Assembly: GCA_030427705.1 (NCBI GenBank)
Contig: JAUIBR010000028.1
Coordinates: 1-64,000, forward strand
DNA from: a bacterium
Lineage (GTDB): Bacteria > Myxococcota_A > Bradymonadia > Bradymonadales > Bradymonadaceae
Length of the DNA: 64,000 nucleotides
Reading direction: 5' to 3'
Part shown: positions 1-7,777 of the stretch, one piece after another
Numbering within the stretch: the first letter of the stretch is position 1
How the letters are laid out: each line of letters opens with the position of its first letter
Made by a program: the position numbers and the translations under genes
The notes under the pieces: generated by a model
The model's database searches: none
The model's input: the letters and a program-made list of their open reading frames with translations, nothing else
Told to the model about the DNA's origin: nothing

Positions 1-310
1 GAGCCCCGAGCCCCCGAGCCCCCAAGCCCCAAGCCCTCTAGCCCTCTAGCCTCGAGCCCCAAGCCCGAGGCGAGCGAAGCAAAGCCGAGCCCCGAGGCGA
101 AGCCGAGCCCCGAGGCGAGCGAAGCAAAGCCGAGCCCCGAGGCGAGCGAAGCAAAACCGAGCCCCGAGGCGAGCGAAGCAAAGCCGAGCCCCGAGCGCGA
201 AAGCCCCGAGGCGAAGCCGAGCCCCGAGCGCGAAAGCGCGAGCCCCGAGGCGAAGCCGAGCCCCGAGCGCGAAAGCGCGAGCCCCGAGGCGAAGCCGAGC
301 CCCAAGGATT
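1..310 (+). repeat. In-frame tandem repeat encoding the DnaX linker (GAGCCCC family)
   Basis: Units such as CCCGAGGCGAGCGAAGCAAA followed by GCCGAGC (27 nt, 9 codons) occur at least four times, interspersed with 18-nt and 21-nt variants (CCCGAGGCGAAGCCGAGC; CCCGAGCGCGAAAGCGCGAGC). The first 60 bases are GAGCCCC and CTAGCCCC type units, the same words that form the intergenic arrays at 25355, 40396, 41355, 41948 and 60715. All unit lengths in the coding portion are multiples of three, so the frame is kept. Confidence 0.85.
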
Positions 311-759
311 TAGAGCGACTGCCTCCGGACCAAGTCGCCTCCATGACGCCGTCGCAGCGTTGGCAAGCCGTGGTGGATGGCATTCGCACCTTCAGCCAGC
401 CTTTGGCCGCTACCTGCGAGCACGCATACGTGGAGCGTTTCGAGGACGGAACCGTCGATTTGTCTTTTTCTGATAAATACATGGACTTTATACGAGAAGA
501 CGACAGGGTCGCCCAACTCGAAGAGTCCGTGCAGGTTTTGTTCGGTAGCAAGTACCGCGTGCGCATCGATGTCCGTGACGACGCGAACAGCAGTGGTGAA
601 CTGACAATCGCAGAAGCCCGCGATAAGAGCCTAGACGAGAAGCGCGCGAACCTTAAGGAAGAAGTCCTGAACAACCCTGTACTCAAGCAGGCACAGGAGC
701 TCTTTGAGGTCGACCCGGACAACGTCCGAGTACAGGTCAAACTCTTCGATGACCCGTGA
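1..759 (+). CDS. dnaX: DNA polymerase III subunit gamma/tau, C-terminal part (5' truncated by window edge)
   Basis: The reading frame is open from base 1 and ends with TGA at 757-759, so only the last 252 codons are present; the ATP-binding clamp-loader domain lies outside. The first ~104 codons are a Pro/Glu/Ala/Ser/Lys linker built from repeats of a 9-codon unit PEASEAKPS and shorter variants. From about codon 110 comes a globular domain with WQAVVDGIR, an acidic beta-strand region (FEDGTVDLSF) and a terminal EARDK...NNPVLKQAQELF...VRVQVKL segment, which resembles the C-terminal domain of delta-proteobacterial DnaX. Tau-type C-termini contact the polymerase and helicase; whether this one does is inferred. 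An internal ATG at 343 would give only the C-domain and is unlikely to be the true start because the frame continues upstream. The repeat linker resembles the intergenic arrays elsewhere in the window. Confidence 0.8.
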   Translation, partial: EPRAPEPPSPKPSSPLASSPKPEASEAKPSPEAKPSPEASEAKPSPEASEAKPSPEASEAKPSPERESPEAKPSPERESASPEAKPSPERESASPEAKPSPKDLERLPPDQVASMTPSQRWQAVVDGIRTFSQPLAATCEHAYVERFEDGTVDLSFSDKYMDFIREDDRVAQLEESVQVLFGSKYRVRIDVRDDANSSGELTIAEARDKSLDEKRANLKEEVLNNPVLKQAQELFEVDPDNVRVQVKLFDDP

Positions 760-761
760 AT

Positions 762-777
762 TGTTTCACGTGAAACA
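762..777. promoter_or_regulatory. parS: parS centromere-like site (ParB binding)
   Basis: TGTTTCACGTGAAACA is a perfect 16-bp palindrome identical to the widely conserved chromosomal parS consensus that ParB/Spo0J nucleates on. It lies 2 bp after the dnaX stop codon. Chromosomal parS sites usually cluster near the replication origin, so this window may be origin-proximal. parA/parB themselves are not in the window. Confidence 0.9.
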
Positions 778-782
778 TGTGG

Positions 783-845
783 TTCTAAAGGACCGAAGTT
801 TCTTAGTTCCTGAGGGCTTAAGTTTCTTAAGGACCTAAGTTCTAT
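783..845 (+). repeat. Imperfect short repeats between dnaX and cheB
   Basis: Words GGACCGAAGTTTCTTA, GGGCTTAAGTTTCTTA and GGACCTAAGTTCT follow each other with a period of roughly 16-25 nt. They look like another degenerate intergenic array. No function is evident; they sit between parS and the cheB start. Confidence 0.5.
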
Positions 846-903
846 TCAGCGTGAATTCAGGTACAATGGATTCACGGGCAAAGCCGATAGCAACGAAGCG
901 ATA

Positions 904-1965
904 ATGCGGCCGATTCGAATATTGATTGCGGAGGACAGCGAACTCTTTGCAGAGGTCATCTCTGGCGTACTGGCGGATGAGTTCGACATGGAGGTCCTCG
1001 CAATCGCACCGGACGGTGAGAAGGCCGTTGAGCTTTGTCGTGAGCTGGAACCTGACCTGGTCCTGATGGATATCCAAATGCCCAAGATGGACGGGCTCTC
1101 GGCGACCCGCCACATCATGGCCGAATGCCCAACCCCGATCTTCGTCATCACCTCGGACCCGTATCACGGTGGCGTCGACATGTCGTTCAAGGCCCTGAGC
1201 TTTGGCGCCCTCGATCTGATGGCCAAACCCGAGACGCTTCCGTGGGCCGATGACGCTCGCCGGCAGTTCCTCAGAAAGATCCGTTTACTCGCCCAAATAC
1301 CTGTCGTTCGGCACATGCGCGTGCGACGACAGAAGACAGTTACGTTTCATGGAAAGAAGGCCGAAGAGATCGAAGCGGGCACAGAAGCCGTGGTGGGCAT
1401 CGTGTCGTCCACCGGTGGTCCAAAAGCCCTTGCCCGATTGGTCAGCGACCTGCCCAGAGAGTTCGCGGCACCCGTGGTGATCGTCCAGCACATCATCAAG
1501 GGTTTCTCCGCGCACCTGGCATCGTGGTTGGACAAGAACAGCGAACTGAAAGTCCTAGAAGCCACCAACGACACGCTAATGAAGCCGGGGCACGTTTATG
1601 TAGCTCCAGCAGACCGGCACGTCGAAATCATCGCAGGGAGGCGCCTGCGCGTCTTTGAGGGGGCTCCTGTTGATGGACATTGCCCATCTGGCGACGTCCT
1701 GCTGGAAAGCCTTGCGCGGCATGTCGGCAATCGCGGCATTGGCATGGTCCTCAGTGGCATGGGTTCCGACGGAACCGCAGGCCTTGCCGCGCTGAAACAC
1801 ACCGGCGGGCATACCTTGGTGCAGGATGCGGAAAGTTGTGTCGTCTACAGCATGCCGCAATCCGCACTAAACCTTGGCGTTGTGGACGAAACCGTGGAAC
1901 TCAACGAGATGGCAAGGCATCTGATTAAGGTGGTTAAGGATATCCACCAGGCGGAGGACGCATGA
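904..1965 (+). CDS. cheB: Chemotaxis response regulator protein-glutamate methylesterase CheB
   Basis: 353 residues, the normal CheB length. Residues 1-120 are a receiver domain with acidic pocket E10-D11, phospho-acceptor Asp56 (LMDIQMP) and conserved Lys108. Residues ~160-345 are the methylesterase domain with the expected triad: Ser169 in SSTGGP, His196 in IVQHI and Asp289 in GMGSDG. It would demethylate or deamidate chemoreceptor glutamates in the cytoplasm when phosphorylated. The stop overlaps the start of cheR by 4 bp (ATGA), so the two adaptation enzymes are probably translationally coupled. No cheA, cheW or receptor gene is in the window, so this pair serves a pathway encoded elsewhere, which need not be flagellar. 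Confidence 0.93.
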   Translation: MRPIRILIAEDSELFAEVISGVLADEFDMEVLAIAPDGEKAVELCRELEPDLVLMDIQMPKMDGLSATRHIMAECPTPIFVITSDPYHGGVDMSFKALSFGALDLMAKPETLPWADDARRQFLRKIRLLAQIPVVRHMRVRRQKTVTFHGKKAEEIEAGTEAVVGIVSSTGGPKALARLVSDLPREFAAPVVIVQHIIKGFSAHLASWLDKNSELKVLEATNDTLMKPGHVYVAPADRHVEIIAGRRLRVFEGAPVDGHCPSGDVLLESLARHVGNRGIGMVLSGMGSDGTAGLAALKHTGGHTLVQDAESCVVYSMPQSALNLGVVDETVELNEMARHLIKVVKDIHQAEDA

Positions 1966-3302
1966 ATCCAGCGCTGGTCCAGATTGCCTTCAATATCATC
2001 TCAAACCTCACCGGGTTCGATCTCCACGGAACCTCGCCGTCACGCACGTTGGAGTTTGTTCGACGTCGTGCAGAGTCTTTGAACTTCCCGTCTGCAGCCA
2101 TGTATCTGGACGAGCTCAAGAATGCCGCTCCGTCTGACCCCGAACCACAAAGGCTCATCAATCTTATTACAAACGGCCAAACGTGTTTTTGGCGAGACGA
2201 ACCTCAGTTGGAGGCATACCGGGCGGCATTGCGCGAGGTGCAGCAACGCGGTCTGAAACGTCCGATCCGTGTTTGGTGTGCCGGTTGTTCCACGGGCGAT
2301 GAAGCGTATACCGCTGCGATGATCGCCGATGAAGAGGGCGTCGAAGTTCAGGTTCTGGGCACGGACATCAATACCGAGGTTCTGGCGCATGCAGCGCTTG
2401 GTCGATACGACAGTTGGAGTCTGCGTCGATTGGACCCAGCGCGCCGCGAGGCTTACTTCGAACAGGTCGCAGAAGGGCAGTGGGATATTAGCGAACGACT
2501 GTTCCAGGTCGTTGAGTTTGAACAGCACAATATCCTGAAGCGTGCCCCGGACTTCCCCGAGCTTTGGGACGTCATCATGTGCCGCAACGTGCTCATTTAC
2601 TTCAGCTCGACGGCTCGGCGCTTGGCCAGCGAGAACTTCGCCGTTGGATTGGATGGTGATGGCTATCTGATTCTGGGTTCCAGTGAGCAGCTCGAGGATG
2701 ATTGGCACCTGTGGCGGGCCTCCAGACAGGCCGATGGTTTTGTGTACCGACACGCGCAAAAGGATGCGGGAACCACGATGCCAATTGTCTTGCCCGACTT
2801 CGACGACGATTTCGACACCGCGTTTGATGACGTGCCCAGCACGGTTGAAGAAGATACGGTCGACTTCTTCGACTTGGACGCGATTCAAGAGCTCCTTGAA
2901 CGAGCGCAGACCCACCGCAAACGAAACGAACTCGACATGGCTTTGGCCTGTTACGAGGCGGCGGCTGGCTACGACCCGTTTGTACCGGAAACCTACGTTC
3001 TGACCGGGTCGCTGCTCGAAGAGCAGATCGCGCCAATCCGGGCGATGGAAGCCTATCGAAAGGCATTGTTCTTGGAGCCGTTCTACTGGTTTGCCGCTTT
3101 CCGGCTGGCGAAACTACACGAACAGAATAACGAGCGCGGTCGCGCCATACAGGCCTACAATCAGGCTCTCGAGGGCCTAAATCACGGCAAAGTCTTGGCA
3201 AGCGGCGAAACCTTCGAAGACATCGAGTTTCCCGCGGAGATGAGTCAGCGCAGCCGTGTGAAAGAAGGGTGCTTGAAAGCCCTCGACCATCTCGAATCCT
3301 AA
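1962..3302 (+). CDS. cheR: CheR-type chemoreceptor methyltransferase with C-terminal TPR repeats
   Basis: 446 residues. The N-terminal ~60 residues fit the helical CheR N-domain. The SAM-binding domain follows, with the motif RVWCAGCSTGDEAYTAAM near residue 104-120, LGTDIN and the CheR signature MCRNVLIYF near 206-214. After an acidic linker (~265-305), residues ~310-420 form TPR-like helices (ALACYEAAAGYDP, AMEAYRKALFLEP, AIQAYNQALEGL). TPR-extended CheR proteins are common in alternative chemosensory systems of Myxococcota-like bacteria, where the TPR part binds partner proteins. It starts inside the cheB stop. It ends 4 bp before the convergent stop of the next gene. Confidence 0.92.
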   Translation: MNPALVQIAFNIISNLTGFDLHGTSPSRTLEFVRRRAESLNFPSAAMYLDELKNAAPSDPEPQRLINLITNGQTCFWRDEPQLEAYRAALREVQQRGLKRPIRVWCAGCSTGDEAYTAAMIADEEGVEVQVLGTDINTEVLAHAALGRYDSWSLRRLDPARREAYFEQVAEGQWDISERLFQVVEFEQHNILKRAPDFPELWDVIMCRNVLIYFSSTARRLASENFAVGLDGDGYLILGSSEQLEDDWHLWRASRQADGFVYRHAQKDAGTTMPIVLPDFDDDFDTAFDDVPSTVEEDTVDFFDLDAIQELLERAQTHRKRNELDMALACYEAAAGYDPFVPETYVLTGSLLEEQIAPIRAMEAYRKALFLEPFYWFAAFRLAKLHEQNNERGRAIQAYNQALEGLNHGKVLASGETFEDIEFPAEMSQRSRVKEGCLKALDHLES

Positions 3303-3306
3303 GCGC

Positions 3307-4623
3307 CTACTTTTTCGGTTTTGTAAGTTTGGTGGACAACGCGTCGAGCGTTGGCTTCAGCGTCTTTGCGGCAGCAGGGATGGTTGTCTCGCCGAGATTG
3401 TCGAGCGCCTCTTGGATTGGTTTGGGTCCATTTGACTCGAAATCCAGCAGGCCCTTGGCATCGATATCGGCAGTTGAACCAAACCAATAGTTGAGATCGG
3501 GCCCCTCTTCACCCATTCGTCCGCGCGACTCGGCGAACGCCCCAACACAGACTGGCTTGGCGCCCGTGACATCGCAGAACACCTCGTTCAAGTTGCTCGA
3601 TGTGGCAGGTCCGCACTCGGTGTTGATATAGCTTTCTTCCTTGAATGTCCCACGGGTAACCTTCTGTTTGATAGGCCACTTTACATGTGCCTCGGCTTCT
3701 TCCCCATAGCCTCCGCATTCCCCGGTGTCATAGGTGTCGTATCCCAGCGGAACATAGTAGTGAGATTTACCCCGCACCAACGACATGAAGTGATGGATCG
3801 TACAGCCGTCATCGGTAGTTACCGTGTCCATTTCCGCTTTCCAGGCACCCTTGGCCGCTCCCTTGGCAGGCTTCTTTGGTTGCACCGGTTTGCGCTTGTC
3901 TCTGTCCATTTCCCCCTCACGGCGCATGGCCTTTTCCGCGGCGTTGGCGTTTGGGAATGGCCCACGAATCACGACCTCACGCGGAGCATCGCGCCCAATC
4001 GCGTCTCTCATAATCTGCGGTGAAACCCCGACACGGGTCATCTGACGCGCTGCACCAGCAGAAGGCCACAGTTTCACCGCCTGGCGAATGATCTCGGTAC
4101 GTGTGGATTTCCTGGCTTTCGCAATGCGCTTCTTGTCTTTGCTGTCCAGTGCCTCTTTGAGGTCGTCACGTTCGTCCACGAGATCGACACGGAAAAGAGG
4201 ACAGCTAGCCGAAGCCGCAAGCACGGAAACCAACGCTTTGTCCGAGAGTTTTGGCTCGACGAGGGACAGTTCAAAATACCCGGCGCTCGCCCCGTCTCGC
4301 GTGGTCGCCGTGGAGATGGTCGCGACCGCACATCGAGCCGCAACATCGTGCAGTTTGCTCCTCCGAGCCAGCACGCCCAGTGCACCGTAAGTCCGAACAC
4401 CCGTAGGATCGCCAACTTTGCTGACGTCACACCAGGACTTGGCCTCACCAAAATGTCCGGTGGCGGTTTTCATCGCTTGCGAGGTTTTCTTCGCGCCAAG
4501 CAGCCGTTCGATCTTTGAGACGACCTTCTTTTCAGCGTTTTCATCGTTCTCAGGCTCGGCTGCCTGAGCGGTTATCGGGATGCATGCGAGCATCAACCAC
4601 GAAATCGTACGCGACCGTTTCAT
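3307..4623 (-). CDS. Exported protein of unknown function with possible SPOR-like segment
   Basis: 438 residues from the ATG at 4623, chosen because it begins a clean signal peptide (MKRSRTISWLMLACIPITAQA) and has AGGA 7-8 nt upstream; longer versions add an implausible N-terminus. I do not recognise a family. The middle contains a Lys/Arg-rich helical region and a stretch VVIRGPFPNANAAEKAMRR (about residues 224-242) that resembles the core of a SPOR peptidoglycan-binding repeat, followed by a basic Lys/Pro-rich linker and a Cys-containing C-terminal half. It is probably periplasmic. It is convergent with cheR and divergent from the acyl-CoA dehydrogenase gene. Confidence 0.6.
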   Translation of the reverse strand: MKRSRTISWLMLACIPITAQAAEPENDENAEKKVVSKIERLLGAKKTSQAMKTATGHFGEAKSWCDVSKVGDPTGVRTYGALGVLARRSKLHDVAARCAVATISTATTRDGASAGYFELSLVEPKLSDKALVSVLAASASCPLFRVDLVDERDDLKEALDSKDKKRIAKARKSTRTEIIRQAVKLWPSAGAARQMTRVGVSPQIMRDAIGRDAPREVVIRGPFPNANAAEKAMRREGEMDRDKRKPVQPKKPAKGAAKGAWKAEMDTVTTDDGCTIHHFMSLVRGKSHYYVPLGYDTYDTGECGGYGEEAEAHVKWPIKQKVTRGTFKEESYINTECGPATSSNLNEVFCDVTGAKPVCVGAFAESRGRMGEEGPDLNYWFGSTADIDAKGLLDFESNGPKPIQEALDNLGETTIPAAAKTLKPTLDALSTKLTKPKK

Positions 4624-4769
4624 ACGGGATCCTGTTGTGATTTGTGGGGGAATCTTATCGGGACCATGAAGTCTGAGCAACGTGTCGCAAGGCACTCGAA
4701 CATCTTGATTCCTAGTGCTATAACCCCGCCATCAAAACCTACGAACCACACACTTTCACGAGGTGAACC

Positions 4770-5921
4770 ATGATTGGTTACGGCCTGACCGAAGAACAGC
4801 AGATGTATCAAAAGACAGCCCACGAATTCGCGCGCGACGTGATTCGACCGGCTGCTCCGCACCATGACGAAACCGGCGAGTATCCCTGGGAAGTTCTGCA
4901 GCAAAGCTGGGAGCTGGGCTTGATGAACGTCATGATCCCAGAAGCCTACGGCGGACTGGGTCTTGGCTGCTTGGACGCATGCATCATCGCTGAAGAAACG
5001 GCATGGGGTTGTTCCGGGATCGGAACCGCGATCGAGGCCAATGGCCTCGCGCAGGCACCGCTGATTCTTCACGGTACGGAAGCACAGAAGAAGCAGTTCC
5101 TTGGGCCGATGACCGAAGAACTTCAGGTTGCCGCATACGCGGTGACCGAGCCTGGCGCTGGTTCTGACGTTCAAGGCGTTGCATCGACCGCGAAAAAGGT
5201 CGGTGACAAGTACGTCATCAACGGCTCGAAAATGTGGATCACCAATGGCTCGAAAGCCACCTGGTATTTCGTGCTGGCCTACACCGATAAAGACGCGGGC
5301 TACAAAGGCCTGACGGGCTTCATTGTTCCTGGTGACACGCCAGGCATCGAGGTCGGCCGTAAGGAAGACAACCTCGGTCAGCGCGCAAGCGACACGCGTG
5401 GAATCACGTTCACCGACGTCGAAGTACCTGAAGCTAACGTGCTTGGCGGCGCTGAAGGAACCGGTTGGTTCCAAGCCATGGGCGCGTTCGACAAGTCTCG
5501 CCCATTCGTTGCCTCTGCTTCGGTTGGTGTTGCACGTGCAGCTTACGAGCACGCACGCCAGTACGCGACGGAGCGCACGACCTTCGGCAAACCAATCTAC
5601 GCTCACCAAGCAGTGAACTTCATGCTGGCTGACATGGCGACCGAAATCCAAGCTGCCCGTCACCTGGTGCACGAGTCGGCATGGCTGCACGACAACGACC
5701 AGCGCAACACGAAGGTCGCTGCGATGGCAAAACGCTTCGCCGCGGACATGTGCAACCGTGTCACGACGAACGCCATCCAGATTTACGGTGGTAACGGTTA
5801 CTCGAAAGAGCAGCCTGTCGAAAAGCTGTTCCGCGACGCCAAAATCTTCCAAATCTACGAGGGAACCTCGCAGATTCAGCGTATGATTATTGGTCGCGAG
5901 ATCATGAAAGAGATCCTCTAG
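4770..5921 (+). CDS. Acyl-CoA dehydrogenase (medium/short-chain type)
   Basis: 383 residues, full length for the ACAD family. It would carry out the FAD-dependent alpha,beta-dehydrogenation of acyl-CoA, first step of beta-oxidation, in the cytoplasm. Seen: N-terminal helical domain, YAVTEPGAGSD FAD/substrate segment (~residues 122-132), KMWITNG, a C-terminal helical domain and the signature IYGGNGY...IYEGTSQIQR. Glu364 in YEGT is at the catalytic-base position of medium-chain enzymes. A good ribosome site GAGGTGA precedes the ATG. Chain-length specificity cannot be read from the sequence. An intrinsic terminator follows at 5994. No ETF or thiolase gene is adjacent. Confidence 0.93.
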   Translation: MIGYGLTEEQQMYQKTAHEFARDVIRPAAPHHDETGEYPWEVLQQSWELGLMNVMIPEAYGGLGLGCLDACIIAEETAWGCSGIGTAIEANGLAQAPLILHGTEAQKKQFLGPMTEELQVAAYAVTEPGAGSDVQGVASTAKKVGDKYVINGSKMWITNGSKATWYFVLAYTDKDAGYKGLTGFIVPGDTPGIEVGRKEDNLGQRASDTRGITFTDVEVPEANVLGGAEGTGWFQAMGAFDKSRPFVASASVGVARAAYEHARQYATERTTFGKPIYAHQAVNFMLADMATEIQAARHLVHESAWLHDNDQRNTKVAAMAKRFAADMCNRVTTNAIQIYGGNGYSKEQPVEKLFRDAKIFQIYEGTSQIQRMIIGREIMKEIL

Positions 5922-5934
5922 CTGCCTCGCTGCG

Positions 5935-5996
5935 CTCGGCGTTTACTGCTGCGCGTTTACTGCCTTCAGCGTCTACTGCCTTTGGCGTCTACTGCC
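5935..5996 (+). repeat. Short tandem repeat after acyl-CoA dehydrogenase
   Basis: Four imperfect copies of GCGTCTACTGCCTTTG-like units (period about 15-17 nt) fill the space between the acyl-CoA dehydrogenase stop and its terminator. The array runs into the last codons of the opposite-strand DUF5063 gene. Confidence 0.7.
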
Positions 5997-6495
5997 CCGC
6001 TATTCGCGGGGCGTTTTCGTTGATGGGTTCTGCCGACCCAGTCATGATATCGAACAGCGGGCGGAGTGCCGAGGTGGCGTGCCGTCCCCAATGGATGTCG
6101 AAGTTAAATCGCCATTCCCAGGCGGCGGCCAAAGGGTTGCCCGCCTCGAACACTAGTAGCCCAAGCTTGACGTCTCGGTAGATGTCGAGGATGTCATCTG
6201 GTAGCCAGCCGGCCCCTAGGCCATCATCGAGATATGGGTCAAAAACCTGCAAGTAGAAGTCTAATTCACCGAATCCCTCCCACGTCGGTATCGGAAACTC
6301 AGGGGAGGAGACATCGGCCACGAATGGCAATGGCAACACGACCGCAGCGTTTATGAGCTGGGATAACATCCGCACGAAATCCGTTGCGATAGCTGCGATA
6401 TCCCCATGCGGATTTGCCTCGAGGTATCCGCAGTACTCACCCGCGATAGCAGCAAAAGCCTGTATCTCTGCATCTTGCTTAGAAGCAGTTGTCAT
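5989..6495 (-). CDS. DUF5063-like protein
   Basis: 168 residues. The order of features (CGYLE near residue 22, a helix with LSQLINAAVVLP, then a long acidic helical region with DDILDIYRDVKLGL and W-rich FDIHWGRHATSALR) resembles the DUF5063 family, whose function is unknown. The start has GAGG 7 nt upstream. It is the last gene of a three-gene minus-strand operon with the RHH regulator and the ferredoxin. Its last codons and stop lie inside the convergent gene's terminator hairpin and repeat, so the C-terminal tail may be a recent extension. Confidence 0.7.
   Translation of the reverse strand: MTTASKQDAEIQAFAAIAGEYCGYLEANPHGDIAAIATDFVRMLSQLINAAVVLPLPFVADVSSPEFPIPTWEGFGELDFYLQVFDPYLDDGLGAGWLPDDILDIYRDVKLGLLVFEAGNPLAAAWEWRFNFDIHWGRHATSALRPLFDIMTGSAEPINENAPRIAGQ
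5994..6018 (+). terminator. Intrinsic terminator of the acyl-CoA dehydrogenase gene
   Basis: A perfect 7-bp stem GCCCCGC / GCGGGGC (5994-6000 and 6006-6012) with loop TATTC is followed by GTTTTCG. On the minus strand the same bases encode the C-terminus of the convergent DUF5063 gene. Confidence 0.8.
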
Positions 6496-6514
6496 TTCGA
6501 TGCCTCGTTTGAAT

Positions 6515-6835
6515 TCAAGCCGCAGAGTCCTTTCTCTGCAGCATCTCGATCAGGTCCAGACGTGAGGGTACACGAATATTGGGGCGATTTGCGGTCGCCT
6601 TCTGATTTAGTTCGATGTCGTCCTCGTACTCAGCGGGCACATCGTAGGGGGCGAAGATCGCTTCTTCAGGGCACTCCGGGACACAACACCCACAACTAAT
6701 GCAATCCTCGGTGATGAACAGTTGGTTCGGAAACTCGCCGTCTACCTTGACGATGCAGTCAACGGGACAGACATCGACACAGTCGCCATGCAGGCAATCC
6801 TGACAAAGCCGGGTGATAACATAGGCGTCTATCAT
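6515..6835 (-). CDS. Ferredoxin with two Fe-S cluster motifs
   Basis: 106 residues, an electron-transfer protein of the bacterial FdxA/2[4Fe-4S] type. The first motif is C11-x2-C14-x4-C19-x3-C23-P with an extra C27, and the second is C45-x2-C48-x2-C51-x3-C55-P. The first motif resembles 7-Fe ferredoxins but has one additional Cys, so cluster type is uncertain. A 40-residue C-terminal tail follows. The ribosome site GGAGG is 7 nt upstream. The start overlaps the stop of the upstream RHH gene by 4 bp, so their translation is likely coupled; DUF5063 lies 19 bp downstream. The redox partner is not evident. Confidence 0.88.
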   Translation of the reverse strand: MIDAYVITRLCQDCLHGDCVDVCPVDCIVKVDGEFPNQLFITEDCISCGCCVPECPEEAIFAPYDVPAEYEDDIELNQKATANRPNIRVPSRLDLIEMLQRKDSAA

Positions 6836-7215
6836 TCGCTGACCTCCAACATCGCGGGTTCGTTCTGAAGCGGCAAGAGACTCTGCATCACAGACGAGCC
6901 GTGACGCCTGAGCGTCACTTCAAACCGTCCTTCCTTTTGCGAAATCGAGACCTCATCTGCTGCCAATTGACCGGCCAGCTGCATGAGCGCACGTAGCTGA
7001 AGCGCTTGGTTTCGCCCCAGCCTGGGGAGCCGATGTTCGCGAAAATTCGTGACGGCTGGACGACCAGCAGGAATGCGCCCCGTCCCGGAACACGCCGGAC
7101 ACTCCATCCCAAGCGCCTCTTTGAGCGCTTGTTCCACGAATTGCGTTTGATTTGGGAGCCGCCGTAGCTCCTTCGCGAGACTGTCTGGCAGCCGAAATGT
7201 CATTCTAGTCTTCAT
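6832..7215 (-). CDS. Ribbon-helix-helix regulator with CxxC zinc-knuckle-like motif
   Basis: 127 residues from the ATG at 7215. The N-terminus KTRMTFRLPDSLAKELRR plus a helix ending EQALKEALG is a ribbon-helix-helix DNA-binding domain. CPACSGTGR (C39, C42) follows, like one DnaJ-type zinc knuckle half, then a C-terminal domain rich in hydrophobics. A plausible repressor that may sense metal or redox state through the Cys pair. Alternative starts are 7236 and 7203. The promoter at 7223-7251 places transcription start near 7216, so the message may be leaderless at 7215, or start translation at 7203. An inverted repeat overlapping the -10 suggests autoregulation of the RHH-ferredoxin-DUF5063 operon. 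Confidence 0.75.
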   Translation of the reverse strand: MKTRMTFRLPDSLAKELRRLPNQTQFVEQALKEALGMECPACSGTGRIPAGRPAVTNFREHRLPRLGRNQALQLRALMQLAGQLAADEVSISQKEGRFEVTLRRHGSSVMQSLLPLQNEPAMLEVSE

Positions 7216-7251
7216 GTGCAGCATTTTGCTGTACATATGGGCGCTTGTCAA
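7215..7251 (-). promoter_or_regulatory. Promoter with overlapping operator for the RHH-ferredoxin operon
   Basis: Read on the minus strand: TTGACA (7251-7246), 17-bp spacer, CAAAAT (7228-7223). Superimposed on the -10 is TGTACAGCA-AAA-TGCTGCACA (7235-7215), a 9-bp inverted repeat with one mismatch and a 3-bp centre. An operator overlapping the -10 element directly ahead of a DNA-binding protein gene suggests autorepression. Confidence 0.65.
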
Positions 7252-7336
7252 ATCTCCGGCTGCATGACTTCGCATCACGTGGAATAGAACGCCATGGCTG
7301 CATTGCTCAGAAGTTATCTAAGAATTGGGTTCAACC

Positions 7337-7657
7337 ATGAAGATCCTAATGGTCGAGGACCATGAGCTGTTCGCACGAAATGCCGCCAGCGCTTTTCTGA
7401 CGCATCATGATGTGGTCGTTGAGTCCTCGATCAACGATGCAAAGGGCTGTTTTCACTCAAGCGACTTCGACGTGCTTCTCGTTGATTACGATCTTCCAGA
7501 CGGCAAGGGGGACGAGTTTGTTCGTTGGGTACGTGAGGCAGGCAGCGTGGTCAGAATCATCGCCATCTCATCCCACGAATACGGCAACGAGATGCTTGAA
7601 GCCGCTGGTGCCAACGCCACATGCAGCAAGATGGAGTTCGGCAGAATCGGGGGGTGA
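7337..7657 (+). CDS. Stand-alone response regulator receiver protein (CheY-like)
   Basis: 106 residues from the ATG at 7337; a TTG four codons upstream is an alternative start. Only a receiver domain is present: acidic pocket E7-D8, phospho-acceptor Asp50 in LVDYDLPDG, IISS-type switch residues (IIAISSHE) and Lys near residue 100 (CSKMEF). No output domain, so it would act by protein contact. The ribosome site is weak. The gene is divergent from the RHH operon. No histidine kinase is adjacent. Confidence 0.85.
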   Translation: MKILMVEDHELFARNAASAFLTHHDVVVESSINDAKGCFHSSDFDVLLVDYDLPDGKGDEFVRWVREAGSVVRIIAISSHEYGNEMLEAAGANATCSKMEFGRIGG

Positions 7658-7777
7658 TGAATCACTGATGTTGGTGTTGTCCTCATTCGGCCGCACTAGA
7701 TCCGATTCGCCAGTAAATCTACCGGGGCAGGGAGCTCACACGTAGCTTTGGATAACGTCACTGTGCAGTCCAGGCTC

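Noticed and set aside
1577-1860. Antisense frames over cheB and cheR
   Set aside because: Shadow frames of strongly conserved genes.
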